Shown: one piece after another, positions 11,328-21,755 of the stretch
Position numbering within the stretch: the first letter of the stretch is position 1
How the letters are laid out: every line of letters begins with the position of its first letter
Source: Fratercula arctica
Taxonomy: Eukaryota; Chordata; Aves; Charadriiformes; Alcidae
Length of the DNA: 64,000 nt
Assembly (NCBI GenBank): GCA_947846985.1
Contig: CANTUZ010000003.1
Coordinates: 59,716,096-59,780,095 of the forward strand
Reading direction: 5' to 3'
The notes under the pieces: generated by a model
What the model was told of the DNA's origin: nothing
What the model saw: only the letters and a program-made list of their open reading frames with translations
The model's database searches: none
Position numbers and translations under genes: made by a program

Positions 11328-14300
11328 ATATAGACATATTTGTCTGTCCTAAAATATGTCAAAATATGTCAATCAGTGACTCTTGACGTTATCCAACTTA
11401 AATATAAATCTACTGGGAATATTGACATAAATGAATGCTTCTGAATAACAGTCAGTGAAACAATTTACTATTATTGCTCTTGGGAAGAGAACTGAACAAA
11501 TTAATTATGGTACTTTTAACTAGTGCAGTTATAAGTAAATGGGCTTAGGCAAGTAGAACTAAAAAGCCAGATTGCAGGCAGTGAGTTACCATTGCAAGAT
11601 TTGTAGTAGCTTGTAAGAAATACAGTTAGCTAATGTGAGATGAACAGCAAGAGAAAGAAGTAGCAAGAGAATTAAAAATGAAAGGAAAAAGAAATTTTCT
11701 CCTCTGAAACGCTGGGTAGACAGGACAGGTAATATATTTCCTGTGGGGTAAAAAAAAAAAAAAACAACCTAGGAAAATTTTGTTTTTATTCTTTTTAGGG
11801 TGGAGAAATCATCATCCGAAAGATTAAATTAAACTTTTTTGTTGAAGCCTTATTGATAGCTTTTGACTCAACAGAGCGTATTTCTATAGAGTGGAAAACT
11901 TTTTCCACTTTGGAAAATCTTAGGATTTCCCCTCTGAGAAACACAGAACACATACCATTGACATTCAGTTAATTGTGTTTACACATGGTCTGCTAGTCTT
12001 CAGTACTGTTCATTATATTCAGCTATCTGACCTCTGAGATGCTCATTCCTGGTGAATGCAGTTTTCTGCATAAGACACAAGCATAGAACAAAAATGTTGT
12101 GACTAACTATATAAAGAGAGAAGAAATCTACTTTAAATTGAAAGAATTTAGAGGAATAAAATACAATAAATGCAAATCTCAGACTATTTGTGTGTTGTGA
12201 AAGAAGTTTCCACAACACTGGACATCAAATGATTCTACATTGTTCTCAGCTAGATAAATTGTTCTCCTCTTAATGATACAACTGGAACTGAGTCAACAGT
12301 GCTGCCTGTACAAGGAAAAGGGAATTGGCTCCATTCAAAATTTCATTCCACTTCAGTGGAGTAGACTACACCTGGACACGGTATTAGTATTTTTAATAAA
12401 TATTGACCATACAGCCGTGTTACCTATTCAGATATATTTTGATCCTTCTATATTGTGAGGCTAAATGCTGTCTTTTTTGTGTTTGAAATCTTCATGCAAT
12501 GACACAATAAAATGCTAGCATATAATAAATGACTCTAGTTTGCAGGAAATGCAGTACTGTGACACAGTAACATCACTTAAAATAGAAGCTTATAATACAG
12601 CCAATGATACCGACCCCTCCAGCTCCAGGATTAAATGTAATTAAATCAAGTAGTATGGAGCTGCCTTGCCTGAATTAGGCCTTTGCTTGTTTTATGATAC
12701 TTCATTATTATATTTATTTATTTGCATTGTGATGGCATGTAGGAAACTGGGTGATAAATTAGGATTCTCTTTGTGGTAGGTGCTGTGTGAACAGGAACAA
12801 GAAGGAAGTCCCTGACTGAAAATGTTTTTAAGTAGACACAACACAAGATGCAGAAACAGAAGGGCAAGGAAATATTGAGACAATTCTGCTTAGAACGGTA
12901 GGCTGTAACCATAGTCCAATGGCTACCTAAGTATTTTCTGGTCGTTTTGGTTTTTCTTTTTAATTTGTTTTTGAAGGGCATCACAACAAATTACTCTAGA
13001 CAAAGAGGTAGCACTGCAATGGAGGGGCAGCTTAGGACTAATCACGAAGCAGCTTCTTTTGAAATCAAGTGTGTGGGAGGGGAATAGCATTGGAGACTCA
13101 GCAGAGAGAGGAGTAGAGCTTCCCATACTAATTGTGAGCTGAGAAATACCTTTACAAAGGCCTTTGAAAACAAAGATGGGGAGGACTAGATAAGCCATAT
13201 CGGAGTTTATAAGGTAACAGCAGGTTATAACTCTGGAGGAAGAGAATGTTCTTTCTTTCTTCAGTTTTTTGGGTTGTATGGAAGGGAGGAGATGATTGCT
13301 TTATAATGAAAATACACTATATAAACAAAACCAATATCTGCAGAATGGGCACCTTTGTGCTTGTTTCTGTTGGCAGAAACCACAGCTTTAAAGAAAGGAA
13401 ACTTGTTATAAAAGTATTTCCTGAGTTGGGGTGCCTTTGTCAACAGTGATAATGATAGAGGATGTAGGAAGACAGAATTTACATGAAGACTTTTAATTAA
13501 AACCAAATGCAATTTATAATTATTTCCTGATCTTCATGGCAACCTATAATTTTCTTTTTTTTCATCAGAGAAGTAACAGAAAAGGTGGCTTTTGCTTACT
13601 AATTTGACTAAATAATTTGCGCCTTTACTCTGATTTACCAGCGTTGTTTTACTGATAGAAAATATGCACTTTGTAATTTGAAGGGTTGGTTGTATGTTTT
13701 AACCTTACACTGGTTTTGTACAAAGGAAGAGGCTGGGTGTTCATTTTGGCAACACTTCTAATTTCACTCAGTTTACATTTGATTTTATCTGTGGCCCGTC
13801 TCTTTCTACTCTGTATCTTTTCAGAGATATGAACAAGATGACAGATTTTGTAAAGCACTTTTAGTGCCTTTTCCTTCCCGTTGACGCTGAGTACTGTGCA
13901 GGGCTGAGTCCTAGGAAGAAGAGTGCCACCTCGTAGTCAGCTGAAGTAGCAAGTAGAATTTTGATAGGATTAAAGAAGAAGTTTTTTGGGCTGAGCCCAG
14001 CTGTTTTTGTGAAAAAGGGCACTTTGCTCCAATGCCTTCCAACTTGGAGTCCATCATATCTCAGGGGAAAGCATGCTATTTGCTGAAGTAGCAACACGTG
14101 CCAAGGCACAAATATATGCCACATTTTCTGCTAACGTAAAAGCTTCCAAAAAGATCTGCCATTTAGATATTAATCCAATCAAGCTCTGATAAAACAATGA
14201 ACTGTGCATGACATGGTCACTGTCTTGGGTGATAGGGCTGTAGTCAAAATATTTTGAAACACTGCAGTGGGAAAAGAGAGGAAAAAAATTCCGTAGTACA

Positions 14301-15517
14301 AAATGTAATTTTTACTCAATTCCCCCCTCCCTGCCCTGCAAAGTCCCCAAACCAGCTCTTCCCCAGCAATATAGAGTTTTAAAGAAATGAGCAGATGTAA
14401 GGACTTGACGTCACCTCAGCTGAATGAAATGAAGGTCTGTCTTTATCTAATGAAATCAAGGCAGACAGCAATAGGAAGCAAATTATTGAATAATAAGGTC
14501 ACAGTTTGTGCTTGGGAGCATTCATGCTTTGTGAAGAAGCTTCTATCCTTCCCATGGCAGTATAAAGGATTTCTTTACACATTGGTGTCCAGGGAGTTTC
14601 TCATCATGTGTTAGAAGAAACGGTAAACATAAGTTAGTAGAGACAGTTTACTGAGTTTAATTTTCTACTCCATAATAAGGGTGAAGACACAGTAAAAATC
14701 CTCTTTCTGAATTCAGAGAAAATATCAACTTAAATAAACATTATTTTTAATTATTTAGTGATAAGACAATTTATCACACTCCTGAGAAAGAGGACTTCAA
14801 GGCACATTTTGACTCAAATATCCTCTGAAGAAAACATTTGCTAGGGTACCAAGGCAGTGCTCTGCTCCAGACATTTTCATGGCATAGCCGTTTCCACTGT
14901 TGGCTTCCAGCAAACTCACATCTTGCTGCGTGGGGATGTGGCTTTTATCTGCAGTTCCTCAAACATCTGCTCAAGGTTTTGAGAAGTTATGATGTACCCA
15001 TTGGGACCTGCAAATCAGCCATAAAGGGTATTTGGGATCACAATTCCATTTCTCAGCATTCTCTTCAGCAACTGTGTTATATTTAGCCATAACCTAACCC
15101 CGGGTATGTATTTAGACACACGGTAATACCCAGACGTGTTTACATTTGTATATGCATGTATATGTATCTACATGCATGCATAAGATTTTTATCACCAAGT
15201 AGAGACATCTAAGTTACAGTTCTTCTCACACTAAGCTCATTGTATAGCTAACAGAAAAACAGACACCTCAGAGGGTGATTTAATGCACTTAAACCTGATT
15301 CACCCTTTGAAAGAACATCTCCACTGACTAGAAAGAACTTAACATGAATAAAGTTATGTACCTGGAGTATGAATATCTCCTGACTCCCTTCTTCCTATTA
15401 CACTTTAGGTGTTCAAGAAAAATCATTTTTCCATTCCTCAAAACCTCTGCAATTTCCAAAAAAAATCCCTGCCCATCTCAAATCAGATGAAAACTACACA
15501 CAAAAAATCGAGGAAGC

Positions 15518-15544
15518 AAAAAAAAAAAAAAAAAAAAAAAAAAA
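15518..15544. repeat. Poly-A tract (27 A)
   Basis: This is an uninterrupted run of 27 A in intron 1. AAATCAGAT occurs just before (15480-15488) and again at its end (about 15541-15549), so it could be the tail of a very short A-tailed insertion with a 9-base target duplication. Avian CR1 does not leave poly-A tails. Slippage is the simpler explanation. Confidence 0.85.
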
Positions 15545-15634
15545 TCAGATAAAGCAAACTTCAAAATTACCACAACTTGGACAAACTGAAATGTTTTGTT
15601 CAATGTTCAGTTTTTAATAAAAGCATTAAAACAT

Positions 15635-15750
15635 GTGCTGCTTAGGGACATGGTTTAGTGGTGGACTTGGCATTGTTAGGCTAATGGTTAGACTCGATGA
15701 TCTTAAAAGTCTTTTCCAACGTTAATGATTGTGTGATTCTATGAATCTAT
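15635..15750 (+). mobile_element. CR1 LINE 3' terminal fragment (intron 1)
   Basis: The sequence contains the CR1 3' signature GTTAGACTCGATGATCTTAA, then GTCTTTTCCAACGTTAATGA and the tail TGTGATTCTATGAA. Only about 115 bases of the 3' UTR remain, as usual for 5'-truncated CR1 copies in birds. The divergence visible by eye suggests an old insertion. It lies in the same orientation as NMBR. Confidence 0.85.
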
Positions 15751-16817
15751 AATTCACATACATTTTGAAAATAAATGTTTTCAAAATAAATTAAAAGTCT
15801 AAGCAAAACATTTGGGTATCCTTGAAACATTTTTTCTCGAAGTATATCTGTCCTTGTAAACCTGACCTTTTCTTGTGGTAAGTTTCACTTTGTATCACCT
15901 TCTGCAACAATTTTTTTTTCTTTTTAACAAAATAATTCCTAACCAGAGGCTACTTCTATTCATTTATTTTACTTTGCTGTAGTGTGATATTTCCATTCTC
16001 TGCAATACTTTCTGTTTTCATTGTAATGGTTATGAAATTATCAATTCTGCAAAGGTTTATATGTAACCACGTATTATGAGACAGTTTCCCAAAACACGGT
16101 ATAGAGCAGCGGCCTCCAATTATTTATGTGGAAGTGTTTACTTTCTTTAAGAGTTTAATAATTCTGCACAGGGTATTGGGAGTCATTCCTGCCTGACTTT
16201 ATGAAGATGCTTATATTCCAGGTGTTACCGTCAGGACAGCATATCAGTGTGCAGAAAGGTGCTGGGGTGGAAAGGCAAGAGCCTCCATAGCAGTGGTTGT
16301 TGCTGGTTTGGCAAGAGGTGGTTGATGCTGGTTATTGCCCTGTGCTCCCAAGGGGCTGCTGGAGTCAGAGGGTAGGAAATCCCGTGGTGGTGGGCAGGAA
16401 GGAGTCCTGGGCTCTGAGAGACGAGGAGGAAAACAAACTCTAGTGTGCATGTGCTGGTATGAGAGTGAGGTGGAAGTATTTAGGTAGGATGTGCATTTGT
16501 GGGTTTGCTGGGAGGATTTGGGGAAAGAAAGAGTGGAGTCATGGCTGCTTCTGTGCTCTCCCCAGGCTGGCACAGAACAGGCACCTACAGCCACAGGTTG
16601 TATCCGTCTCCTTTTGCCACCTGTGGTGGGTGTATATGCAGATGAAGCTAGAGATCTAGAGAATACAAATTTAAGAAAGATTACAAACCCATTGACATTT
16701 CAAATAAGAACAAAATATGACATTATTTTAATCAAAGGTATGCAGTGGCCTTATGAATCGCACGTTGCATTTGAAAAGATACCTTTTAATTTGCATCTGC
16801 ATTTTGATCAATTTCAG

Positions 16818-17166
16818 GTACAAAGCGATTGTAAATCCCATGGACATCCAGACCTCCAGTGCAGTGCTATGGACCTGTGTGAAAGCCATTGCCATCTGGG
16901 TAATCTCCATGCTCCTAGCAGTTCCTGAAGCAGTGTTCTCCCAACTGGCCCACATCAATGACACAGATAATGCCACTTTCACAGCATGCATACCATACCC
17001 CATGACGGATGACATGCACCCAAAGATCCATTCTGTGATGATTTTCCTTGTGTATTTTCTTATCCCTCTGGTCATTATTAGTATCTACTACTATCATATT
17101 GCAAAGAGTTTAATAAAAAGTGCTCACAACATCCCTGGAGAATACAGTGAACATTGCAAAAGACAG
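16818..17166 (+). CDS. NMBR: Neuromedin B receptor, coding exon 2 (residues 139-255)
   Basis: The acceptor is a pyrimidine-rich stretch ending ATTTCAG and the donor is CAG/GTAAGC. The exon supplies the last base of Arg139, completing Asp138-Arg139-Tyr140 at the cytoplasmic end of TM3. It then encodes intracellular loop 2 (IVNPMD, 143-148), TM4 with Trp166, extracellular loop 2 with Cys196 (disulfide partner of Cys114) and the CIPYP stretch containing Pro198, TM5 with Pro222, and most of intracellular loop 3 (AHNIPGEYSEH). Two N-glycosylation motifs lie in loop 2, at Asn186-Asp-Thr and Asn190-Ala-Thr. The match to mammalian NMBR is close except in loop 2. The related GRPR and BRS3 differ more; NMBR is favoured by near-identity through TM5 and loop 3. 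Confidence 0.95.
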
Positions 17167-19827
17167 GTAAGCATTTTGCTTTTTACATCCTGATGAAAGA
17201 TTTGTGTGCTGTATACACTTATAAAATTAAAGTACAGGAACTACACTATCCAAATTGTTGGATTTCATAGAGGATTAGTTCAGTTTCCCCATGCATGAAT
17301 TAAGCTGAGGATTATCTCAAAAATCTCCTTGTTTTCACAATTACTCAGTATTAAACCCAGTATGTAAGTGAATATGAGGAAGGAAAAATAGAAATTCAAT
17401 GCCATCAGTGCATATTCCTAACAAGAAATGGGATTGGTGTGTGTGTTTATATGTGTTGTTACTGTAACCATTACTTGCATTCTTACTGGGGATCAATGTT
17501 TTTGTAGTTAATGCTGGTGGCTTCACCTGTCTCTATAGGCAGCCATTTTGGGAAGAAATCTTACATGAACTTTTTGAGAATTCTCCCTGTTTTACTTGTC
17601 CTTGGAAATGAAAAACCTGACATAGGCAGGGAAAATTTTTCTTAGGGGATCTAAGTGTGCCCATTGACAGGACAAGGGGTAACGGGCACAAACTTGAGCA
17701 TAGGAAGTTCCATCTAAACATGAGGAGGAACTTCTTTACTTTGAGGGTGGCAGAGCACTGGAACAGGCTGCCCAGAGAGGTGGTGGAGTCTCCATCTCTG
17801 GAGACATTCAAAACCCACCTGGACGGGTTCCTGTGCAACCTGCTCTAGGTGACCCTGCTCTGGCAGGGAGGTTGGACTAGGTGGTCTCCAGATGTCCCTT
17901 CCAGCCCTACCGTTCTGTGATTCTGTGATTCTGTGAGTTTCTTCTCAGACTGAGGAGTGATGAAAATAAGAACACAGAGCATCAGCTGATTCTTTTTTGG
18001 CTTTCTCAGTAGATCTTTCTCGGATACGATCCTGAAATTGCACTTTTCTAATACTCTTTCTATTATAGCTTCTATCAAACTTTTGGTACAGGTTCTGTAT
18101 AACTTTGAGACAAAGCATTTTAAAATGCTGGACAAAGCCAGCTTCCTTGTAAGGCATAGGAAGCAGTAAGATAGCAACAGGCTGTTCATTAGCAGGAACA
18201 TTTATATACACAAACAAGAGCTTTTGCAGAAAAAGTGCCTCAGCTACTTTACAAAAGCATTAGTATTGATAGAGAAAAATACTTATGCCCATTAAAACAA
18301 TTTGGAAGGTTTTTCTCTGCTAATATTTTAGAAAATACCTTTATACTCACTGGAATCTCCTTGCATATGTAGCCATGTGCATATTCTTTTAAAAAGAAAG
18401 ACCACATTCCCTCATGTCCTTTTTGCTCAGCACTTTATTTCTACTCTAGCCTGTTTCTTCTCAAAAATGCATACATATTAGCACTTCATGTATTATTTTA
18501 TTTTCCTGTGAAACATATAGAACCTTTGGCTGAACCCTCAAGGTGGAAACAATATATAATTTATATCACATTTCTGAACCCACATGTATTTTCAAAGTAA
18601 GAACATATTTTTTTCATACTACATAGGTTTTTTTTTTCTTTTTGTCAATCTGTGAGGCTCTGAATAATAGAAAATTCCGATGTACTTACATAACTCCCAG
18701 CAAGAGGAAGTAAATTCATACTGTCACTATCAACTCACATTTCTTTAGGCCATAGCACAAAAGTGTAATATTCATCCTATACCTCTGTACCTTTTTGTCT
18801 GCCTTTGCAATTTGTCTAAGTGCAAATCCTACCAAATTGGAATGGTAGAGTTTTCATATCTTTTGTGAATTCTCCACTGGTTTTGGTTTAGATGGAGCCA
18901 AGAAAACTACTTACAGATTTACTTCACAGATTTTGAAACACTGTTAGAATAAATCCACTTGATATTTTCAGTTTAAAATTGATAGAAAATTGAGCAAAGC
19001 TAGAAAACTTTCCTGCCTCTGCAAATTTTGGTGCTTGACATACATAATAAATCTTTTGGGAGGAAAATGCAGAAAGATTCTGGTTCCCTTTTGGTGCCTT
19101 CTATCTGGCCAGTTTCTCTCCCTCTCTCAGTTTGGAATCACTGTGTAGGCTGTATCCTGTCAACTTTTCAGCCACTCTCAATATCTACATTGTAATCCAA
19201 TTATACTTTAGCACTGCAATTAAGGTATATTACTTTCATGTCGTCTTTGAAGATTAACTGAACCTTTTACCTTACCCTGGAATTACAGTGCTTCAGACTG
19301 TGCAATGCAGTTTTGGTGATTTGTCTAGGAGAGAGGTGCAAGCTGAGGCAGTTCAGGCAAAATACTGGGATGTAGGTACCATTGTATAGCTAACACCCTA
19401 GCAATGTCTCTACATTGCAAAGCCAATGGTTTCTAAATAGCTTTCTAACTAAAGCTAACTTTCAAGCCAAGCGCTGAGATCTCTTCAGAAAAGGTTATGT
19501 TTCATGGCGTTCTTTGGTGCGTGCTTTCAGGCTAAAAGCCAATGTTTACTTGGGTCATGAATCACTCACGCTGTGTAGGTCATATAGAAAGAGCAACCTT
19601 CTGTAACTGCAAACAGATAGAATCTTTCACTGAAAGTATACTGAAAGGGGGAAAGGAAAGTAAATGAGATAGAAAATGCAATTCAGCCCCTGAAGGAAGC
19701 ATTTTTACTGGCCTTACTTATGATTGCTGTTAAAGCTGACATAAAGAAAAATGCTACGTTTTAATTAAGTCTGTCATGTGGAGTAGTTCTCTGTTGTTGT
19801 TCATTTGGGTTGTCTTCATCTTTTTAG
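17167..19827 (+). other. NMBR: NMBR intron 2 (2.66 kb)
   Basis: The intron begins GTAAGC and ends TTTTTAG, in phase 0 between Gln255 and Met256. It contains a CR1 3' end at about 17,645-17,937. The rest (17.2-17.6 and 17.94-19.83 kb) is AT-rich with no gene or repeat that I recognise. Confidence 0.85.
17645..17937 (+). mobile_element. CR1 LINE 3' end with ORF2 C-terminus (intron 2)
   Basis: About 290 bases of the 3' end of a CR1 element lie in NMBR orientation. The frame 17657-17848 encodes the ORF2 C-terminus, with the family pattern RTRG...RRNFFTLRVAEHWNRLP, REVVESPSLETFKTHLD, and a TAG stop at 17846-17848. The 3' UTR follows (GGTTGGACTAGGTGGTCTCC, then CTTCCAGCCCTACC). The element ends in three ATTCTGTG-type tail units at 17912-17937. 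It is strongly 5'-truncated and lacks endonuclease and polymerase domains, so it is inactive. Confidence 0.93.
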
Positions 19828-20229
19828 ATGGAAACTCGGAAACGTCTGGCAAAAATTGTCCTGGTTTTCGTTGGCTTCTTTGCTATCTGCTGGTTTCCTA
19901 ACCACGTGCTATACATGTACCGATCTTTTAATTACAACGAGATTGATCCGTCGACAGGACACATGGTGGTTACCTTAGTGGCCCGAGTGCTAAGCTTCTG
20001 CAACTCTTGTGTCAACCCATTTGCACTGTATTTTCTCAGTGAGAGTTTTAGAAGACATTTCAACAACCAGCTTCGCTGCAGGAGGAAAGCTCAGCAAGAG
20101 AGATCTGCCAGCTACTTGCGCAACTCTTCCGCCATTCAAATGAGTTCCCTGAAAAGCAATACCAGGAACACAGTGACTAGCATGACACAACTGAACGGGC
20201 ACAATTTGAAACAGGAAATGTCATTATGA
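19828..20229 (+). CDS. NMBR: Neuromedin B receptor, coding exon 3 (residues 256-388, stop TGA)
   Basis: The acceptor is a strong pyrimidine tract ending TTTTTAG. The exon encodes METRKRLAK at the base of TM6, TM6 with the CWFP motif (276-279), Arg287 and Arg308 (ligand-contact positions in this family), TM7 with NPFALY (318-323) in place of NPxxY, helix 8 (SESFRRHF) and a Ser/Thr/Asn-rich tail ending LKQEMSL. Human NMBR ends in a nearly identical way. The usual Cys-Cys palmitoylation pair after helix 8 is here Arg338-Cys339, so only one candidate acylation Cys remains. Ser and Thr residues in 348-375 are plausible kinase and arrestin sites. TGA lies at 20227-20229; the frame has no internal stop or shift. 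Confidence 0.96.
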   Translation: METRKRLAKIVLVFVGFFAICWFPNHVLYMYRSFNYNEIDPSTGHMVVTLVARVLSFCNSCVNPFALYFLSESFRRHFNNQLRCRRKAQQERSASYLRNSSAIQMSSLKSNTRNTVTSMTQLNGHNLKQEMSL

Positions 20230-21297
20230 TTTAATAGGTGTGATTTTTGACCGCGGAACAGATTTGAACTTTTTCTTTGCAGTTTGTAACTCATTTTTGG
20301 CTCTCACGTGCTTAGACCATCTGAGTCCTCAGAACAGAGGATCTGTTGAAGTCTGGCCACTCTGAGGTTATTTCACACCTAGTCTTACTTTTAGGTAGAA
20401 GTGAAGAGTACGTTTTATTGAGAAAACAAAACTGACTGGCTTCATATTGTACTTTAAAGGAGATGCTAATGTATGTTTGACATATAAGAAAGAAAAATAA
20501 TGGTGTGAATATTAGTGTAGCTGATCTCACATTGCTTTAAAAAGTATAGATTTTTGGACCTGAAAAACACGTATTTTTAACTGAATATTGATCCAGGCTT
20601 GCGTCTTACTCTAATAGATTTTGCATGATTTTAGCTGTGCTGTGTGTACAAACATTGTTCATTAAGAGTGGTAGGCACTTTTTGAACCAGTTAAGGAGCC
20701 ATTGCAGTGCATAGATTCTAGTTTCAGATAAAAAAATATTCAAGTATCAAGTGTCAGATATTTACCTCATTTAAATCCACCTTGTTTTTCACTTTGGCAG
20801 ATGTACAGATGAGAAATTACTTTTTTGGGGGTTCTGTTTGCTGTTGAGGTCAGCAGTTTATCTGCTAAAATTACATTCTTTTCGTGATTTGTTAACCAAA
20901 TTTCTCAAAAGCAAAATGTTGCAGGCAATGTGCAGGTTTTCTAGAACTTAGTGTCTGAAAGCTCATTTCTCCGATTTGTTAAGTCTGTGATATCTTTGCT
21001 TTAGAGTGTCTACATGCTTTATATTTGCTAGTACTAACTGATCTTGCTGATATCAGTACACAGCTAAGAAGGACGCTAAGCGTAATGGGATGACTGAACA
21101 TTCAAAGAGGTAAAGTTCTGAGTGGCTTTTTCAGAGAGGATCTGTGGCAAGGCTTCCTGCAGCTCAGAGCAGTCTCTGAGTGCAGAACCCATATTACTAA
21201 TAGAAAAAAAAAAAAACAAACCTGAATGATGCTGCACAGGATCACACCTAACATACTCTGATCACTAATGATCATCCAGCCCATGGGACCAGTATGA

Positions 21298-21303
21298 AAT
21301 AAA
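21298..21303 (+). terminator. Candidate polyadenylation signal 1 for NMBR
   Basis: AATAAA lies 1,069 bases after the stop codon, followed by a C run and GTGATG. The downstream sequence is only weakly G/T-rich, so use of this site is uncertain. Confidence 0.4.
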
Positions 21304-21563
21304 CCCCCAGTGATGACATACAGGTAGCAGGCATTGGAAGCTCAGTACCAGCTATTTTGCTATCTAGATCTACTACTCCTCTTGCACACACTCTTTACCA
21401 GTCTAAACAAAGCCTAAGTACTGTTGAAAATCTTAGCTTTAAAAGACACTTTTTCTTTTCCTGAAGGCCCTTGTGCATAAAGTCAGTGCACTTCCGAAAA
21501 TCCTATCTGAGCTGCCTAAAAGAGGGATTTTCAAATGCTTTGGGTTTGGTTTTGTTTTTTTGG

Positions 21564-21586
21564 TTTTTTTTTTTTTTTTTTTTTTT
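21564..21586. repeat. Poly-T tract (23 T)
   Basis: This homopolymer lies within the presumed NMBR 3' UTR. It could be simple slippage or the tail of something inserted on the minus strand, but no element is recognisable next to it. Confidence 0.85.
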
Positions 21587-21734
21587 GAGCCATCCCAGTG
21601 CCATGAACAGTGCACAGGTCTTTGTCAGTATTCCCAGGAGAACATTTTCAGCATACATGACCAGTGCAGAGCTGGGATTAAACCAGCAGGGAATGGCGGG
21701 TGAGGCTGTAGCTGCCAAATACTATCCTGTCCAG

Positions 21735-21740
21735 AATAAA
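21735..21740 (+). terminator. Candidate polyadenylation signal 2 for NMBR
   Basis: AATAAA lies 1,506 bases after the stop. GGGTGTACTG and a T/C-rich stretch follow about 12-35 bases downstream, a reasonable cleavage-stimulating context. It would leave the poly-T run at 21564-21586 in the mRNA. Confidence 0.45.
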
Positions 21741-21755
21741 TTTACTAGAAGGGTG

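Larger units (their letters stand above)
2811..16817 (+). other. NMBR: NMBR intron 1 (14.0 kb)
   Basis: The intron begins GTAGGA and ends ATTTCAG, and interrupts the DRY Arg codon in phase 2. It is mostly AT-rich and unique in appearance. Recognisable contents, listed separately, are a GC-rich island at 5.7-6.1 kb, a degenerate LINE-type remnant at 6.2-6.8 kb, an LTR-like fragment at 9.4 kb, an AT inverted repeat at 10.8 kb, a TCTCC repeat at 11.2 kb, a poly-A tract at 15.5 kb and a CR1 tail at 15.6 kb. In the other stretches over 300 bases (3.2-5.7, 6.8-9.3, 11.4-15.4 and 15.8-16.8 kb) I see no gene or clear repeat. Confidence 0.85.
1910..21755 (+). other. NMBR: NMBR transcription unit (three exons, extent inferred)
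   Basis: The gene runs from an inferred start near 1910 to one of two candidate polyadenylation signals (21298 or 21735). Coding exons are 2395-2810, 16818-17166 and 19828-20229. Introns are 14,007 and 2,661 bases, both GT-AG, in phases 2 and 0. Intron 1 splits the Arg codon of the DRY motif and intron 2 falls just before the Met-Glu-Thr-Arg-Lys-Arg start of TM6; both positions are conserved in bombesin-family receptor genes. The spliced frame stays open for 388 codons. The outer limits are estimates. Confidence 0.85.
20230..21755 (+). other. NMBR: NMBR 3' UTR (inferred)
   Basis: Non-coding sequence follows the stop codon. It is AT-rich with scattered T runs, including 23 consecutive T at 21564-21586. 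No long conserved ORF is present. The end depends on which of two AATAAA signals is used; the second is followed by G/T-rich sequence and seems slightly better. AU-rich instability motifs are not obvious. Confidence 0.5.

Noticed and set aside
11153..11362. Repeat-protein ORFs (Arg-Gly-Glu-Glu and Leu-Ser-Ser-Pro)
   Set aside because: They are direct translations of the TCTCC microsatellite on each strand.
16244..16928. Frames just upstream of and across NMBR exon 2 in other frames
   Set aside because: They are shadows of exon 2 or have no support; the exon's conserved frame and splice sites explain the region.
17657..17848. Independent 63-residue gene in intron 2
   Set aside because: It is the ORF2 C-terminus of a truncated CR1 element.
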